The notes under the pieces are model-generated. The model saw only the letters and a list, made by a program, of their open reading frames with translations. It had not been told where the DNA came from and did no database searches. From Arabidopsis thaliana (lineage: Eukaryota > Streptophyta > Magnoliopsida > Brassicales > Brassicaceae), in contig NC_003070.9 in assembly GCF_000001735.4 (NCBI RefSeq), positions 20,507,971 to 20,571,970 of the forward strand: a DNA stretch of 64,000 nucleotides, given 5' to 3'. Positions within the stretch are counted from its first letter, which is position 1; each line of letters opens with the position of its first letter. Shown here piece by piece: positions 1 through 9,433 of the stretch. The position numbers and the translations under genes are program-made.

Positions 1-867
1 CAACAACCCTTACATGTTAACATATGATAAAACATAATTAAAATATGCAATTTAAAAACTAATTTAAGGTGGATATGTGGGTTTGATATTATTACCAAGC
101 CAGTGGCGGAAGCCGCAAGAGGATTGGCGCTCAACGTTTGCAAACAAAAGGTTTTGTCTTCAACGGATTGCATCTCACATAATTTATCTATGTATTTTGT
201 GGAGGTCAAGGCCGAAGCAGACACTATGAGAAATTGTAACAAAACTGCCACTGAAAGGACGAAGAAACAATCAGAAGAAGAAACTATTTCCTCTACCACT
301 TGTGTACAAATTGTGAATTTATTTTTTCATGTTCTTGCATTTACTTTATACCTTGTAAAGTGATCGGCAGAATCTTTTTCTTCATGATTTGTTAGCATCT
401 AGTAAAGAACGAAATCTGACCATTATATATTTTTCCTTATGATTCAGCATCTATAGTAAAGAAATAAATCTGACGATTAATTATACATTTTTCCTCATGA
501 TTTAGCATCTATAGTAAAGAAAGAAATCTGAGCAATATAAAATAATTTCCATTTCTAGAGTAAAAGAACTGATTTTTGACAATATATTTTCCTTGTTAAT
601 TTTTATCATACTATAAGCTTTACATATTTGATTATGTTTTATTAATTGTATTTTTTAATCATCACGTTTTGTTAATTCTGTAGAAGTAGCAAGCTGTAAT
701 TAAAAAAGTTAGTTAAACATATGATATCAATATCATGTTTTATTTACCTTTCGCTATTTAAATATGAAACTCTGTTGTGGGCTAATACCTGTAATCAACT
801 TTTAGTTCAGTACAGAAAGGTTGTAATACAAAAAAATCCAATTTAAACCTAGGGCTGTGTATTGAAA
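1..867. other. Intergenic AT-rich DNA with no gene
   Basis: I see no convincing gene here. An open frame at 103-363 has no recognisable domain, no clear promoter and no family resemblance that I can name. The one structured part is the tandem repeat at 376-590, listed separately. Confidence 0.6.
376..590. repeat. Tandem minisatellite, about 58-bp unit, three full copies plus a decayed one
   Basis: Three head-to-tail copies start near 376, 429 and 488. Each has a T-rich start, then ATGATTTAGCATCTATAGTA, then AAGAAAGAAATCTGA. A shorter, more diverged fourth copy begins near 548. The copies differ by scattered substitutions and small indels, so the array is not recent. I see no gene function for it. 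Confidence 0.8.
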
Positions 868-1451
868 CTAGATTATAACCCGCGGTATACCGCGGAGACA
901 ATTTTTTTAAAAAATTAGTATATATAAAGTCTGCAAATTATATTTATCTATAAAATATTTACATTTTATAGTTTACAATTGTTATTAAGTAACATCCTTC
1001 CAAACCCGTTCCGCCAAACCCGTCCCGTTAAAAAACTCCGCGGTACACCGCTAATTTAAATAAATATTTTATGGGATTGCAATTATATTTTAGTTTGTCA
1101 AATAAATTTTTTTTTTAAATAGTTGTCAAAATCTAGTTCAAATATTGGAGAAATAAGATTTAGTGAACTGATAGTAAATGTATTTATTTGCGTTTTGCTC
1201 ATTTTAAGGGATTGCAATTGTATTTTGGTTTGTCAAATATTTTTTATTTTAAATAGTTTCCAAAATCTAGTTTAAATTTTGGAGAAATTTGCGTGATATA
1301 TGGGATTAGAATATATTTGGAATATGTTTTGTTTGTTAATCAATTTATTGCCAAAAGAAAACCAATAATTAAAAGCCAGGGGCAGGTATTGTAAATAAGT
1401 TCGAACTCTAGGATTTATTTCACAAAATGGCTGCAAAAATATATATATAGA
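868..1451 (-). mobile_element. Non-autonomous Helitron, short copy A
   Basis: Read on the minus strand, the element starts with TC at 1451 and ends with CTAG at 868. It is flanked by A on its 5' side and T on its 3' side, the A|TC...CTRR|T signature of Helitrons. Just inside the 3' end is the palindrome CCGCGGTATACCGCGG (880-895), the expected terminal hairpin. Both ends match copy B (5710-6602), but the middle is much shorter and carries its own direct duplication (1073-1300). No Rep/helicase coding is present. It resembles the ATREP-type elements of Arabidopsis; I cannot fix the family name from sequence alone. Confidence 0.85.
1073..1300. repeat. Direct duplication inside Helitron copy A
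   Basis: A segment of about 90 bp beginning GGGATTGCAATTATATTTTA at 1073 recurs at 1208 with a few substitutions. Both are followed by a run of T, then AAATAGTT, TCCAAAATCTAGTT or a close variant, and TTGGAGAAAT. The period is 135 bp. The other two Helitron copies lack the duplication, so it arose within this copy or its sublineage. Confidence 0.75.
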
Positions 1452-1846
1452 TAAATATTTGGGGGTGTTTGGTGGTGTTTCCATATTTTGGAGATTTGTT
1501 GAGAGTTGGATAATTGGTGATTTGGTCTGATTGGTTAGATTTTTATTTTTTTATAAAGAAAATAATGGGAGGTTTGGTTAGATTTATTAGAGTGATTTAG
1601 AAATAGTAATTGGTATTTGATTAGACTTATTAACAAAAGAAAGAGAGTTAACAATAATAATTAAGAACATTTTCTCTCCTATTTTCTGTGGTGGTTAGAG
1701 ACGAATCAAAACTGATGCAGAAAAAACAAATTGGACATCGACGAGAGACAAATGCTCTGTGAATTAATGACTTCAGTCATCTCTTTCTTGAGAACATTGG
1801 ATGGATAATTCCTCATTTAAGGGATTTATAAGGAAATGTGTCATTT
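1452..1846. other. Intergenic, possible fragment of a DNA transposon terminus
   Basis: Immediately beyond the Helitron end, at 1459-1480, is GGGGGTGTTTGGTGGTGTTT. This resembles the terminal inverted repeat of PIF/Harbinger-type elements. No matching inverted terminus was found downstream, so it may be a fragment or chance. The rest is AT-rich with no gene. Confidence 0.3.
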
Positions 1847-2920
1847 TCTCTTGGTAACATGAAAGAAACTGAATATTTGGATATATTTCACAATGGTTCC
1901 GGGAGAGAATGAACAAGGTATTCGAAGCTTTAGTTCTTTGTATATGCTTGAAATTTGAACAACAATCTCATAGGAGTTAATCCAATTTGAATTTGTGAAC
2001 TTTTTCCTTATATGTACTACTGATTCAAACAACATGGTGGAAGGTGAAATACCTCTTTCGTTGTTCAACAAAATAACATCCCATAATATGGAAGTATAGT
2101 GGTGCATGAGCAAATCTTAAAAAGAATTTATATGGTTATGTATATCACCACAATGTCCTTATATTTTCAATTAAACATCTCGAGAGTACTCTAGAATTGA
2201 ATGTTCTTGAACTCGATTAATTTGAGGATGGGTAACCGAGAATTGATTTCTCGTAGTGTGTACTGTATAAATGAAGATAAAATACGGGAAAATATCACAT
2301 AATGATTTATAGGATTGGTAACCAAGTCTTTAAAACCCCTGGAAGTAGCGAACTAACCGCTAGACAAAGGATGGGCCAATAGACTAGGGGAGGACATGAG
2401 ACCTATGGACGGTTGCAATTGGAGAGTCACAAACAAGTCCAGTCATTTGCTAATGGAACTCTCGGGAAGCAACATATTTGGATATCAAATCTCTATATTT
2501 CGTAGCATTATTTCTACAAGGCAATAATTTATTAGGGGCTGTTCCAAAGACATTTGTAGCCAATGTTACCATACCTGTTATGAAAATTAACAAGTTGTCA
2601 AGTTCATCCACATTCAAAACATAAGTGTTCTTGTTTTATGGGATAATAATTTAACATGTCATATTCCTCACCAGTTGTGTGATCTAAGGAACATCCACCT
2701 TTTGGATCTTGCTAACAATGGATTCATAGCATCTTGTCTCAGCAGTATGGTGGGAGGAAAGTGGATGAATCATATTTTCATAATTATGAGATTGGTTACA
2801 GTCTTTATGATGTCTTCACTACTTATGATCCTGAACAAAACTCCACTACCATCCGGCCCAAGTGGATAAGGCAGAGGTGCACATGCCTAAAGCTCATCCA
2901 AATGTTTAAAAACTCATAGA
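1847..2920 (+). pseudogene. Decayed LRR receptor-like protein (RLP) pseudogene
   Basis: Plus-strand translation in shifting frames gives recognisable leucine-rich-repeat pieces of the plant RLP class. Near 1850 is a piece reading like LGNMKETEYLDI. Near 2508 is FLQGNNLLGAVPKTF followed by ANVTI. Near 2625-2720 is DNNLTCHIPHQLCDLRNIHL followed by LLDLANN. Around 2734-2850, in another frame, is the RLP island-like stretch NYEIGYSLYDVFTTYDPE. The pieces follow RLP order but are broken by stops and frameshifts, and there is no signal peptide or C-terminal membrane segment. Intact RLPs are cell-surface receptors without a kinase domain. This copy cannot make a protein. Boundaries are approximate. 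Confidence 0.75.
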
Positions 2921-3594
2921 TTAAAAACCCATTTATTTTTGAAAAATATTAAAATAAGGCCCAAAACAAATTAGTATGAATCAGAACCCAAAACATTAGA
3001 ATATTTGATAAGAAAAAACTCTTAAAAATATTTGTTGCCCCAAGGCTCTTATAGTTATAATTGTTGGGCCGGGGCTGTCCACTGCGACATAAAATATCAT
3101 CAGTACATAGTTCAAATCCTTGCTTGTGTTAGATCCTGTGGAGTGTGGACTATTTGGCAAGGGCCGTACTGAAATAGAATTTGTCACAAAACCATTTGGA
3201 TTTTGGAGCAGAGCTTGGTTTTACATCGTTGACCCTTTCATCCACTATCTTCTATTGGTGTCAAACCTTTAATATCCTAGTCTTTTTGTTGTACCCATTT
3301 GTTTGTTCATTCATATACCTTGTAATGTGTAGTGAAAACAGAGTTATGGTTTCCATAGGTTTTGGAATTCATTAGTGAAAAACTATACCCCACAATTGGC
3401 AAAAGACTAGGAACAAAATCAAAATTTGTTTCTCTGTTTGTGTCATCTTTAAACACGCTCCTTGAATGATGTTTCTCTTGTCCACTTTTGCAGAAAAGTC
3501 TGCTCTTTTATTATTACTATTATTATAATGCCTTTTGTCCTAAAAGACATCACCACACTTCTCTCACATTCTCTCAAGTTCCAAGCTTTCTTTA
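2921..3594. other. Intergenic region and probable AXR4 promoter/leader
   Basis: There is no gene. The last 100 bp before the AXR4 start are pyrimidine-rich with repeated CTCTCAC/TTCTCAAG runs, typical of an Arabidopsis 5' leader. I do not see a convincing TATA box at a standard distance. Confidence 0.4.
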
Positions 3595-5519
3595 ATGGCG
3601 ATTATCACAGAAGAAGAAGAGGATCCAAAAACCCTAAATCCACCGAAGAACAAACCTAAAGACTCTGACTTTACGAAATCTGAATCAACTATGAAGAACC
3701 CTAAACCCCAATCTCAAAACCCTTTCCCATTTTGGTTCTACTTTACAGTAGTCGTCTCACTAGCCACAATCATCTTCATATCTCTCTCTCTGTTCTCTTC
3801 TCAAAACGATCCAAGATCTTGGTTTCTCTCACTCCCACCAGCTCTTCGTCAACATTACTCAAATGGACGAACAATCAAAGTCCAAGTAAACTCAAACGAG
3901 TCACCAATTGAAGTCTTTGTAGCTGAATCAGGTTCGATTCATACAGAGACTGTTGTAATCGTTCATGGGTTAGGTCTAAGTTCGTTTGCTTTTAAGGAAA
4001 TGATTCAATCTCTTGGATCAAAAGGGATCCATAGTGTTGCTATTGATTTACCTGGAAATGGGTTCTCTGATAAGTCAATGGTAGTGATTGGTGGAGATAG
4101 AGAGATAGGGTTTGTGGCTAGAGTTAAGGAAGTTTATGGTTTGATTCAAGAGAAAGGTGTGTTTTGGGCTTTTGATCAGATGATTGAAACTGGAGATTTG
4201 CCTTATGAGGAGATCATAAAGCTTCAGAATTCGAAAAGGAGAAGCTTCAAAGCTATCGAGTTAGGGAGTGAAGAAACTGCTAGAGTTTTAGGTCAAGTGA
4301 TTGATACTTTGGGTTTAGCTCCTGTGCATTTGGTTCTTCATGATTCAGCTTTAGGGTTAGCTTCGAATTGGGTTTCTGAGAATTGGCAAAGTGTTCGAAG
4401 TGTAACTCTTATTGACTCTAGTATTAGTCCAGCTTTGCCGTTGTGGGTTTTGAATGTACCGGGGATTCGAGAGATTTTGTTAGCGTTTTCGTTTGGTTTT
4501 GAGAAGCTAGTGAGCTTCCGGTGCTCAAAGGAGATGACTTTATCGGATATTGATGCTCATAGGATACTTTTGAAGGGAAGAAATGGGAGAGAAGCTGTTG
4601 TTGCTTCGTTAAACAAGTTAAACCATAGCTTTGACATTGCACAATGGGGTAATTCAGATGGGATTAATGGTATTCCGATGCAAGTGATTTGGTCTAGTGA
4701 AGCGTCTAAAGAATGGAGTGACGAGGGGCAACGTGTAGCTAAGGCTCTTCCGAAAGCAAAGTTTGTCACACATTCAGGCAGCCGGTGGCCTCAGGTTAGA
4801 TATTCTTCGGACTTTTAAGTCATTTTAGTTTTATTGAATTGGTCAAAAGCAGAAGGTTTTGTGTTTATACTAAAATCAAGTATGTATCTCTAGTAATGAG
4901 TAAAGTTATAACCAGATCCAATTTCAAAATTTAGAGCATCTTTATCAACTATTTTTGAGATTGTTAGTATCGGATTGTTCTCTTGAACATACTTTGTTCT
5001 CCCATTAGTTTGTATTTTACTCGGTAGGAGCAGAGCATCTTTAGCTCTATAGCCTTTATTTTTGGGCTGCTTGACTTGTTTGAAGAACACAAACTTGTGT
5101 GGTCTTCTAGTTGTAAAATAGCAAAGGCACATTAATCTGAAACTGTGACGTTTTCAAGTAGGTGTAGAGTTCTTACTGGAACTTGTATCATTGAAGGGTA
5201 TATATTTGAGTATGTTCAAGATTGGTTTTCGTTGTTTTACTTATCGTGGTTTTTCGGGTTTAATTCCTTAAAACTTGTGGTCGTTTTGATAATGCAGGAA
5301 AGCAAATCCGGCGAGCTTGCAGATTACATATCAGAATTTGTCTCTCTCCTCCCTAAATCCATCAGACGGGTTGCTGAAGAACCTATCCCTGAGGAAGTAC
5401 AGAAAGTGTTAGAAGAAGCAAAGGCTGGTGATGACCATGACCATCATCATGGCCACGGGCATGCCCATGCTGGTTACTCGGATGCTTATGGTCTTGGTGA
5501 GGAATGGACTACTACTTGA
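3595..5519 (+). CDS. AXR4: AXR4, ER accessory protein for auxin influx carrier AUX1
   Basis: Two exons, 3595-4794 and 5298-5519, join exactly (400 + 73 codons = 473 residues, the AXR4 length I know). Residues 1-42 are charged and cytosolic-looking; 44-68 form one membrane helix. The rest resembles an alpha/beta-hydrolase fold, with VHGLG near 124 and LHDSALG near 248-254. The elbow keeps a serine but lacks the flanking glycines of GXSXG, so catalysis is doubtful. The C-terminus is acidic and His-rich (DDHDHHHGHGHAHAG). In the literature AXR4 sits in the ER and is needed for AUX1 to reach the plasma membrane; axr4 mutants are auxin-resistant. Reading through the intron would add only seven residues before a stop. 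Confidence 0.95.
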
Positions 5520-5709
5520 TATGCCTTTTGAAGTTCTTGTTATTATTTTACGATGTACTCTTAATCTTATGACTATTTTGAGATTTTTCTTTTGGGAGTT
5601 TAAAGTCTGAGATACTACTTCCAAATATGAATCTGTGTTTTGTACTTTTTGTTTGTAAGTCATCAAATTTCAATAGAAAAATATCTTAAAGTCATCATAT
5701 TTTTAAATA
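5520..5709 (+). other. AXR4 3' flank up to the Helitron
   Basis: AT-rich 3'-untranslated DNA with AATAGAAAAATA-like polyadenylation context near 5672. The Helitron begins at 5710, about 190 bp after the AXR4 stop. Confidence 0.5.
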
Positions 5710-6602
5710 TCTACATATACATTTTTGCAGCCATTTTAACAAATAAATCATAGAGTTGGACTTATTTACAACCCAATGCCATTAATATTAAATCTTTTTC
5801 CAAAATAATTAATTTTCCTTTAAATTCTTAATATAAATTGTTAATCACATTATCAATCAAATTTAATCCAAACAAACTTCATATTAATCCCTTAAAATTA
5901 GCATAAACGTATTTGTTAATAATATTTTAAAACAATATTTTTTGTTTAAATAAATATTATTCTTACTAAACGTTTTTTGTTTAAATAAACAAATTCTGTA
6001 TTTAAACTTATTTACAATGTCATGCTACCGTATTAATTATTTAGGAATGAAAATATTTAATTAACGATTTAAATCTTCTAAATCCTTACTTTTAGAGTTA
6101 TTATTATGTCATTTACCTAAAAGGCAAAAAAAATTATTTTTTAAAAATATTATTATTTATATATTTAAACTTTATAAAACATTATTAATATTTAAACTTA
6201 TAAAAAGTTTAATATATCAAATAATATAACATCATTATATATTATATAGAGTTTAAAAAAATATAAAAAACAATTCCGTCATATTTTGTGATTCGAAATT
6301 TTAAAAATGAACATATATTAACCAATTGACGAAAAATGTGTGGGTTCAACATCTCGCATAGACTAAAATATTTAGACAATGATTCATAAACATATCATAA
6401 ATAAGATTAACATTAATAAAATAAATGGTTTTTTTGGCAGGACGGGTTTTGCGGAACGGGTTTAGCAGAACGTTACTTAATAACAGTTGTAAACTATAAA
6501 ATAAAAATATTTTATAAATAAATACAATTTGTAAATTTTTATATATACTAACTTTAAAAAATAAATTATACTCGCGGTACAATACCGCGGGTTAAAATCT
6601 AG
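5710..6602 (+). mobile_element. Non-autonomous Helitron, complete copy B (893 bp)
   Basis: It starts TCTACATATACATTTTTGCA at 5710, preceded by A (5709), and ends GTTAAAATCTAG at 6602, followed by T (6603). This is the exact A|TC...CTAG|T Helitron insertion signature. A 3'-terminal hairpin has 7-bp stems (CGCGGTA 6573-6579 with TACCGCG 6583-6589) about 10 bp from the end. The body has no coding capacity and is extremely AT-rich. The whole length aligns with copy C (51631-52335, opposite orientation) and the ends align with copy A. It fills most of the gap between AXR4 and the F-box/LysM gene, ending 189 bp before that start codon. Confidence 0.9.
6573..6589 (+). repeat. Helitron 3' terminal hairpin
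   Basis: CGCGGTA, a three-base CAA loop, then TACCGCG, sitting 13 bp before the element end CTAG. Helitrons carry such a hairpin as their rolling-circle termination signal. Confidence 0.85.
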
Positions 6603-6791
6603 TAAACAGTACTTTTGCACAAAAAAAAAATAATATATAAAATGTATCTTATGGACAGCATCTATTAAAATCTGTGGATAAGCTGCTTCTGCGGCGATCA
6701 AAAACGCCGTCGACGATAATAACCTCACCGGCGCCACCAACACCGCCCATTCTATCAACCAAACAAAATCTCGCCGCTAATTTCTCTCTCT

Positions 6792-8196
6792 ATGGCGCTT
6801 TATTGCCGTGATACACTAATCATCATCTTCCAAAAGCTCACCGTCGCCGATCTAGCGCGTGCGAGCTGCGTCTGTAAGGTTTGGAATTCTGTAGCCACAG
6901 AAGACGATCTTGTTGTATCTGCTTTCACGGCTCCATGGCGGATCAAAGAACTTGTTGGAAGACCAGCTTCTGTTTCGTTTTGGAGAGATAACGGAATCTG
7001 GAAATTTGCTATTTCTCATCGGATTTGTCGTGGTGATAGTGTGACTAGCCTCGCCGTCAAATACGCCGTTCAGGTAACTATTGATTACTTCATGCAATTC
7101 TTATTAATTTGAAATGTAATCTCAGTTTTTGTGTTCTTCGTCATAATCCTTTGGAATTTTTTGTGATGCATTTTTTTCTGGATTTTAGTAATACTTATGA
7201 ATATTCATGTGATACTTAGTAATTTGTTGTTTAGTTCAGCTATAAATTTGGATTGTTTAGAATTAAAGAGTAACTTAAGAATCTATGTAGATCCTGAAGC
7301 AGAGTTTTTGACTGAGGTTTGCTTCGGGATACTGTGGAAGCTAAATGCTTTCGTTTATCGTGTGTAAATGTTTGCATCTTTAAAGTTTGCTTATAGATAC
7401 TCTTGAAGCTAAACTTTTTTTAACTTCGTGTAACGATTTCGAGGCATAAGTGATAAGTTTTTCTTGGTGATTGGTTGCTCTTTCTTTTCTCTACTCCGAA
7501 ATAGCTATTGGAACTGTGAAAGATAACACCACACTACCAACTTTTGGGCTCTGTTTTTTGGTATCTGATCTCGTTGCTTTTGATTCGCTGACGAGTATGC
7601 TAGGAACAGATTGTTTGTTTAGTAACTCGAACTCCGCGTATTAGTAAGTTTTTTGGTTGCACCTAGATAGAGACTACTATCAGACGAAAGATAGAGTTTT
7701 ACCGAAAATGGACTTTTAGTCTAAACAACATGATGATCGACCATGGTATTTACCGAAAATGGACTTTTAGTAACTGGATTTTAATATTACACCTTGTTTT
7801 TGAACAATGTAGGTTATGGACATAAAGCGGCTAAACAACATGATGAGCGACCATGGTATTTACTCAAGAGACAGACTGCTTATCCCAATAAGCAATCCTG
7901 AAATTCTCGCAAACACTACGTGTTATGTTGAGCTAGACAAATATGCCAAACGAGAAGTAGCCGTTCTTTACCTCGAAGGTGCACCGAAGAGAGAACAACC
8001 TGTACCTGGTACGAATCAACAATCCAACTTATCAGCCGATGGAAAGCGTAGGCTAATTGAATCTCTAAGGAGAAGCATGCAAGTTGATGATGGAACTGCT
8101 CTATACTACTTGGCTATCGCTGAAGGTGATCCTAGATCCGCATTGTCTGAGTTCTCGGCTGATCTCAGGTGGGAGAGGCAGGCTGGTCTTAACTAG
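6792..8196 (+). CDS. F-box protein with LysM domain (AT1G55000-type)
   Basis: Exon 1 is 6792-7073 and exon 2 is 7813-8196 (94 + 127 = 221 residues). Residues 1-45 form a short F-box (RDTLIIIFQKLTVADLARAS, then CVCKVWNSVA), which would bind SKP1/ASK in an SCF ubiquitin ligase. Residues about 79-121 form a LysM module: GDSVTSLAVKYAVQ at the end of exon 1, continuing VMDIKRLNNM and ending YSRDRLLIPI in exon 2. LysM usually binds N-acetylglucosamine glycans, but this protein has no signal peptide and is intracellular, so the ligand is unclear. The F-box/LysM pairing is conserved in land plants. The 739-bp intron holds a copy of the start of exon 2. The target substrate is unknown. Confidence 0.9.
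7701..7771 (+). repeat. Intronic 51-bp tandem unit containing a copy of exon 2 sequence
   Basis: ACCGAAAATGGACTTTTAGT occurs at 7701-7720 and again at 7752-7771. Between them, 7721-7753 repeats the first part of the coding exon at 7831-7863 (CTAAACAACATGATGA..., one mismatch: T at 7737 where the exon has G). The copy lies about 60 bp before the true acceptor and has no acceptor AG directly in front, so it should be spliced out. Confidence 0.85.
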
Positions 8197-9045
8197 GCTT
8201 TAAGCAAAGTATGATCCTGGATTTCTAATCCAAAGGTAAATGAGTGTTTATATGTATGTAATTAGCCTCTAGTATATAACAGTTATGGGGTGTGATTCCA
8301 GGCTCAAAACATCGGTGCCCAGAGTTGAACCCAGATTGATACATGTCCATTCTTGCTTCTTGTTGTTCATTTGGTGGTTTTGGTGACCATATAGCTGTTA
8401 TGTACCTATGAAATATTGTTGTCTTCCGGTAAGAAATATACATTAAACCCTGTTAAGTATATAAGTAAACTTTTGCCTTCTCAAAGTCTCACATAATAAA
8501 ATCGACAAAGTTCTTCTTTGACGGTCATGGTGTGATTAATGTTATGTGTTACTATTGAGTTGATTTTATGTGTTCCTTCAACACTGTGATTCAGATTATC
8601 ATTACACGTTATTAGTCGGCATTTGCCTAGACACGAAGATGGAGCTAAGTTTCAGTTTACGGGTCATTCTCTTGAGATAAGTCTTTAAAAAATATTGAAT
8701 ATGACCCTGCTCACTGGAAATCAAACCCATAAGATATCAACTAATATATACGTATCATTTACAAAATTAAGAAAAACAGAACTTGATAAAATTCAAAAAT
8801 GGAAATAAAAGCTGAAGAACATGCATGGAGAGGGCGTATCATGCTCATTTGATCACACCTTGATTATTATATCGCTAGATCATATGTCATTCTATCTACA
8901 TGCCATGTTAATAAGTCAACTGAACCAGCCGCCCTAGTGAACAATGTAGTACTAGCTCAAGCCAAACCAGTCGCTTAGGTTAGATCAGGCAACATTATTA
9001 GCTACTTGTCTAATTGATGACAAACTAACTTCACCATCATTTCAT
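8197..9045. other. 3' flank of the F-box/LysM gene and spacer
   Basis: No gene is seen on either strand. About 8200-8460 is probably the 3'-UTR of the upstream gene. The rest is AT-rich spacer leading into the PDF1.5 promoter. Confidence 0.5.
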
Positions 9046-9053
9046 TATAAATA
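9046..9053 (+). promoter_or_regulatory. TATA box of PDF1.5
   Basis: TATAAATA lies 55 bp upstream of the PDF1.5 start codon at 9108. A start site near 9078 would leave a leader of about 30 bases. Confidence 0.65.
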
Positions 9054-9107
9054 GAGGTTGATCTTACGCTCATTATTTCTCCACACCACAAATCTAAGTA
9101 GTAAGTC

Positions 9108-9433
9108 ATGGCTAAGTTTTGTACCACCATTACCCTTATTTTGGTTGCTCTTGTTCTCTTTGCTGATTTTGGTGAGTGATGACCTTATCATATGCCTTGA
9201 AAATGTGTTTAAGATTTTCCTTTCATTTATGTTAATAATTAACCATTCATATAGAAGCACCGACAATTGTGAAAGCAGAGCTTTGCAAAAGGGAAAGTGA
9301 GACATGGTCAGGACGTTGTGTAAACGATTATCAGTGCAGAGATCATTGCATTAACAATGATAGAGGAAATGATGGATATTGCGCTGGTGGCTACCCATGG
9401 TACAGATCATGTTTCTGTTTCTTCTCTTGCTAA
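9108..9433 (+). CDS. PDF1.5: PDF1.5, defensin-like small secreted cysteine-rich protein
   Basis: Exon 1 is 9108-9171 and exon 2 is 9255-9433, giving 80 residues. The first exon encodes a hydrophobic signal peptide (ITLILVALVLFADF) that ends near the intron, the usual plant-defensin layout. The mature part begins about residue 30 and has eight cysteines in the gamma-thionin pattern: C...C...CRDHC...C...C-x-C...C, with the last motif CFCFFSC. Plant defensins of this group fold as a cysteine-stabilised alpha/beta knottin, are secreted to the cell wall and are mostly linked to antifungal defence; some members affect metal handling. This copy differs from the typical PDF1 mature sequence (ELCKRESETWSGRCVNDYQC), so activity cannot be assumed. 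It was missed as an ORF because of its small exons. Confidence 0.93.

Noticed and set aside
103..363. 86-codon open frame at the window start
   Set aside because: No family resemblance, no conserved motif and low-complexity ends; probably chance.
5710..6602. An autonomous Helitron with Rep/helicase
   Set aside because: The element is under 1 kb with no coding frame; only the ends are Helitron-like.
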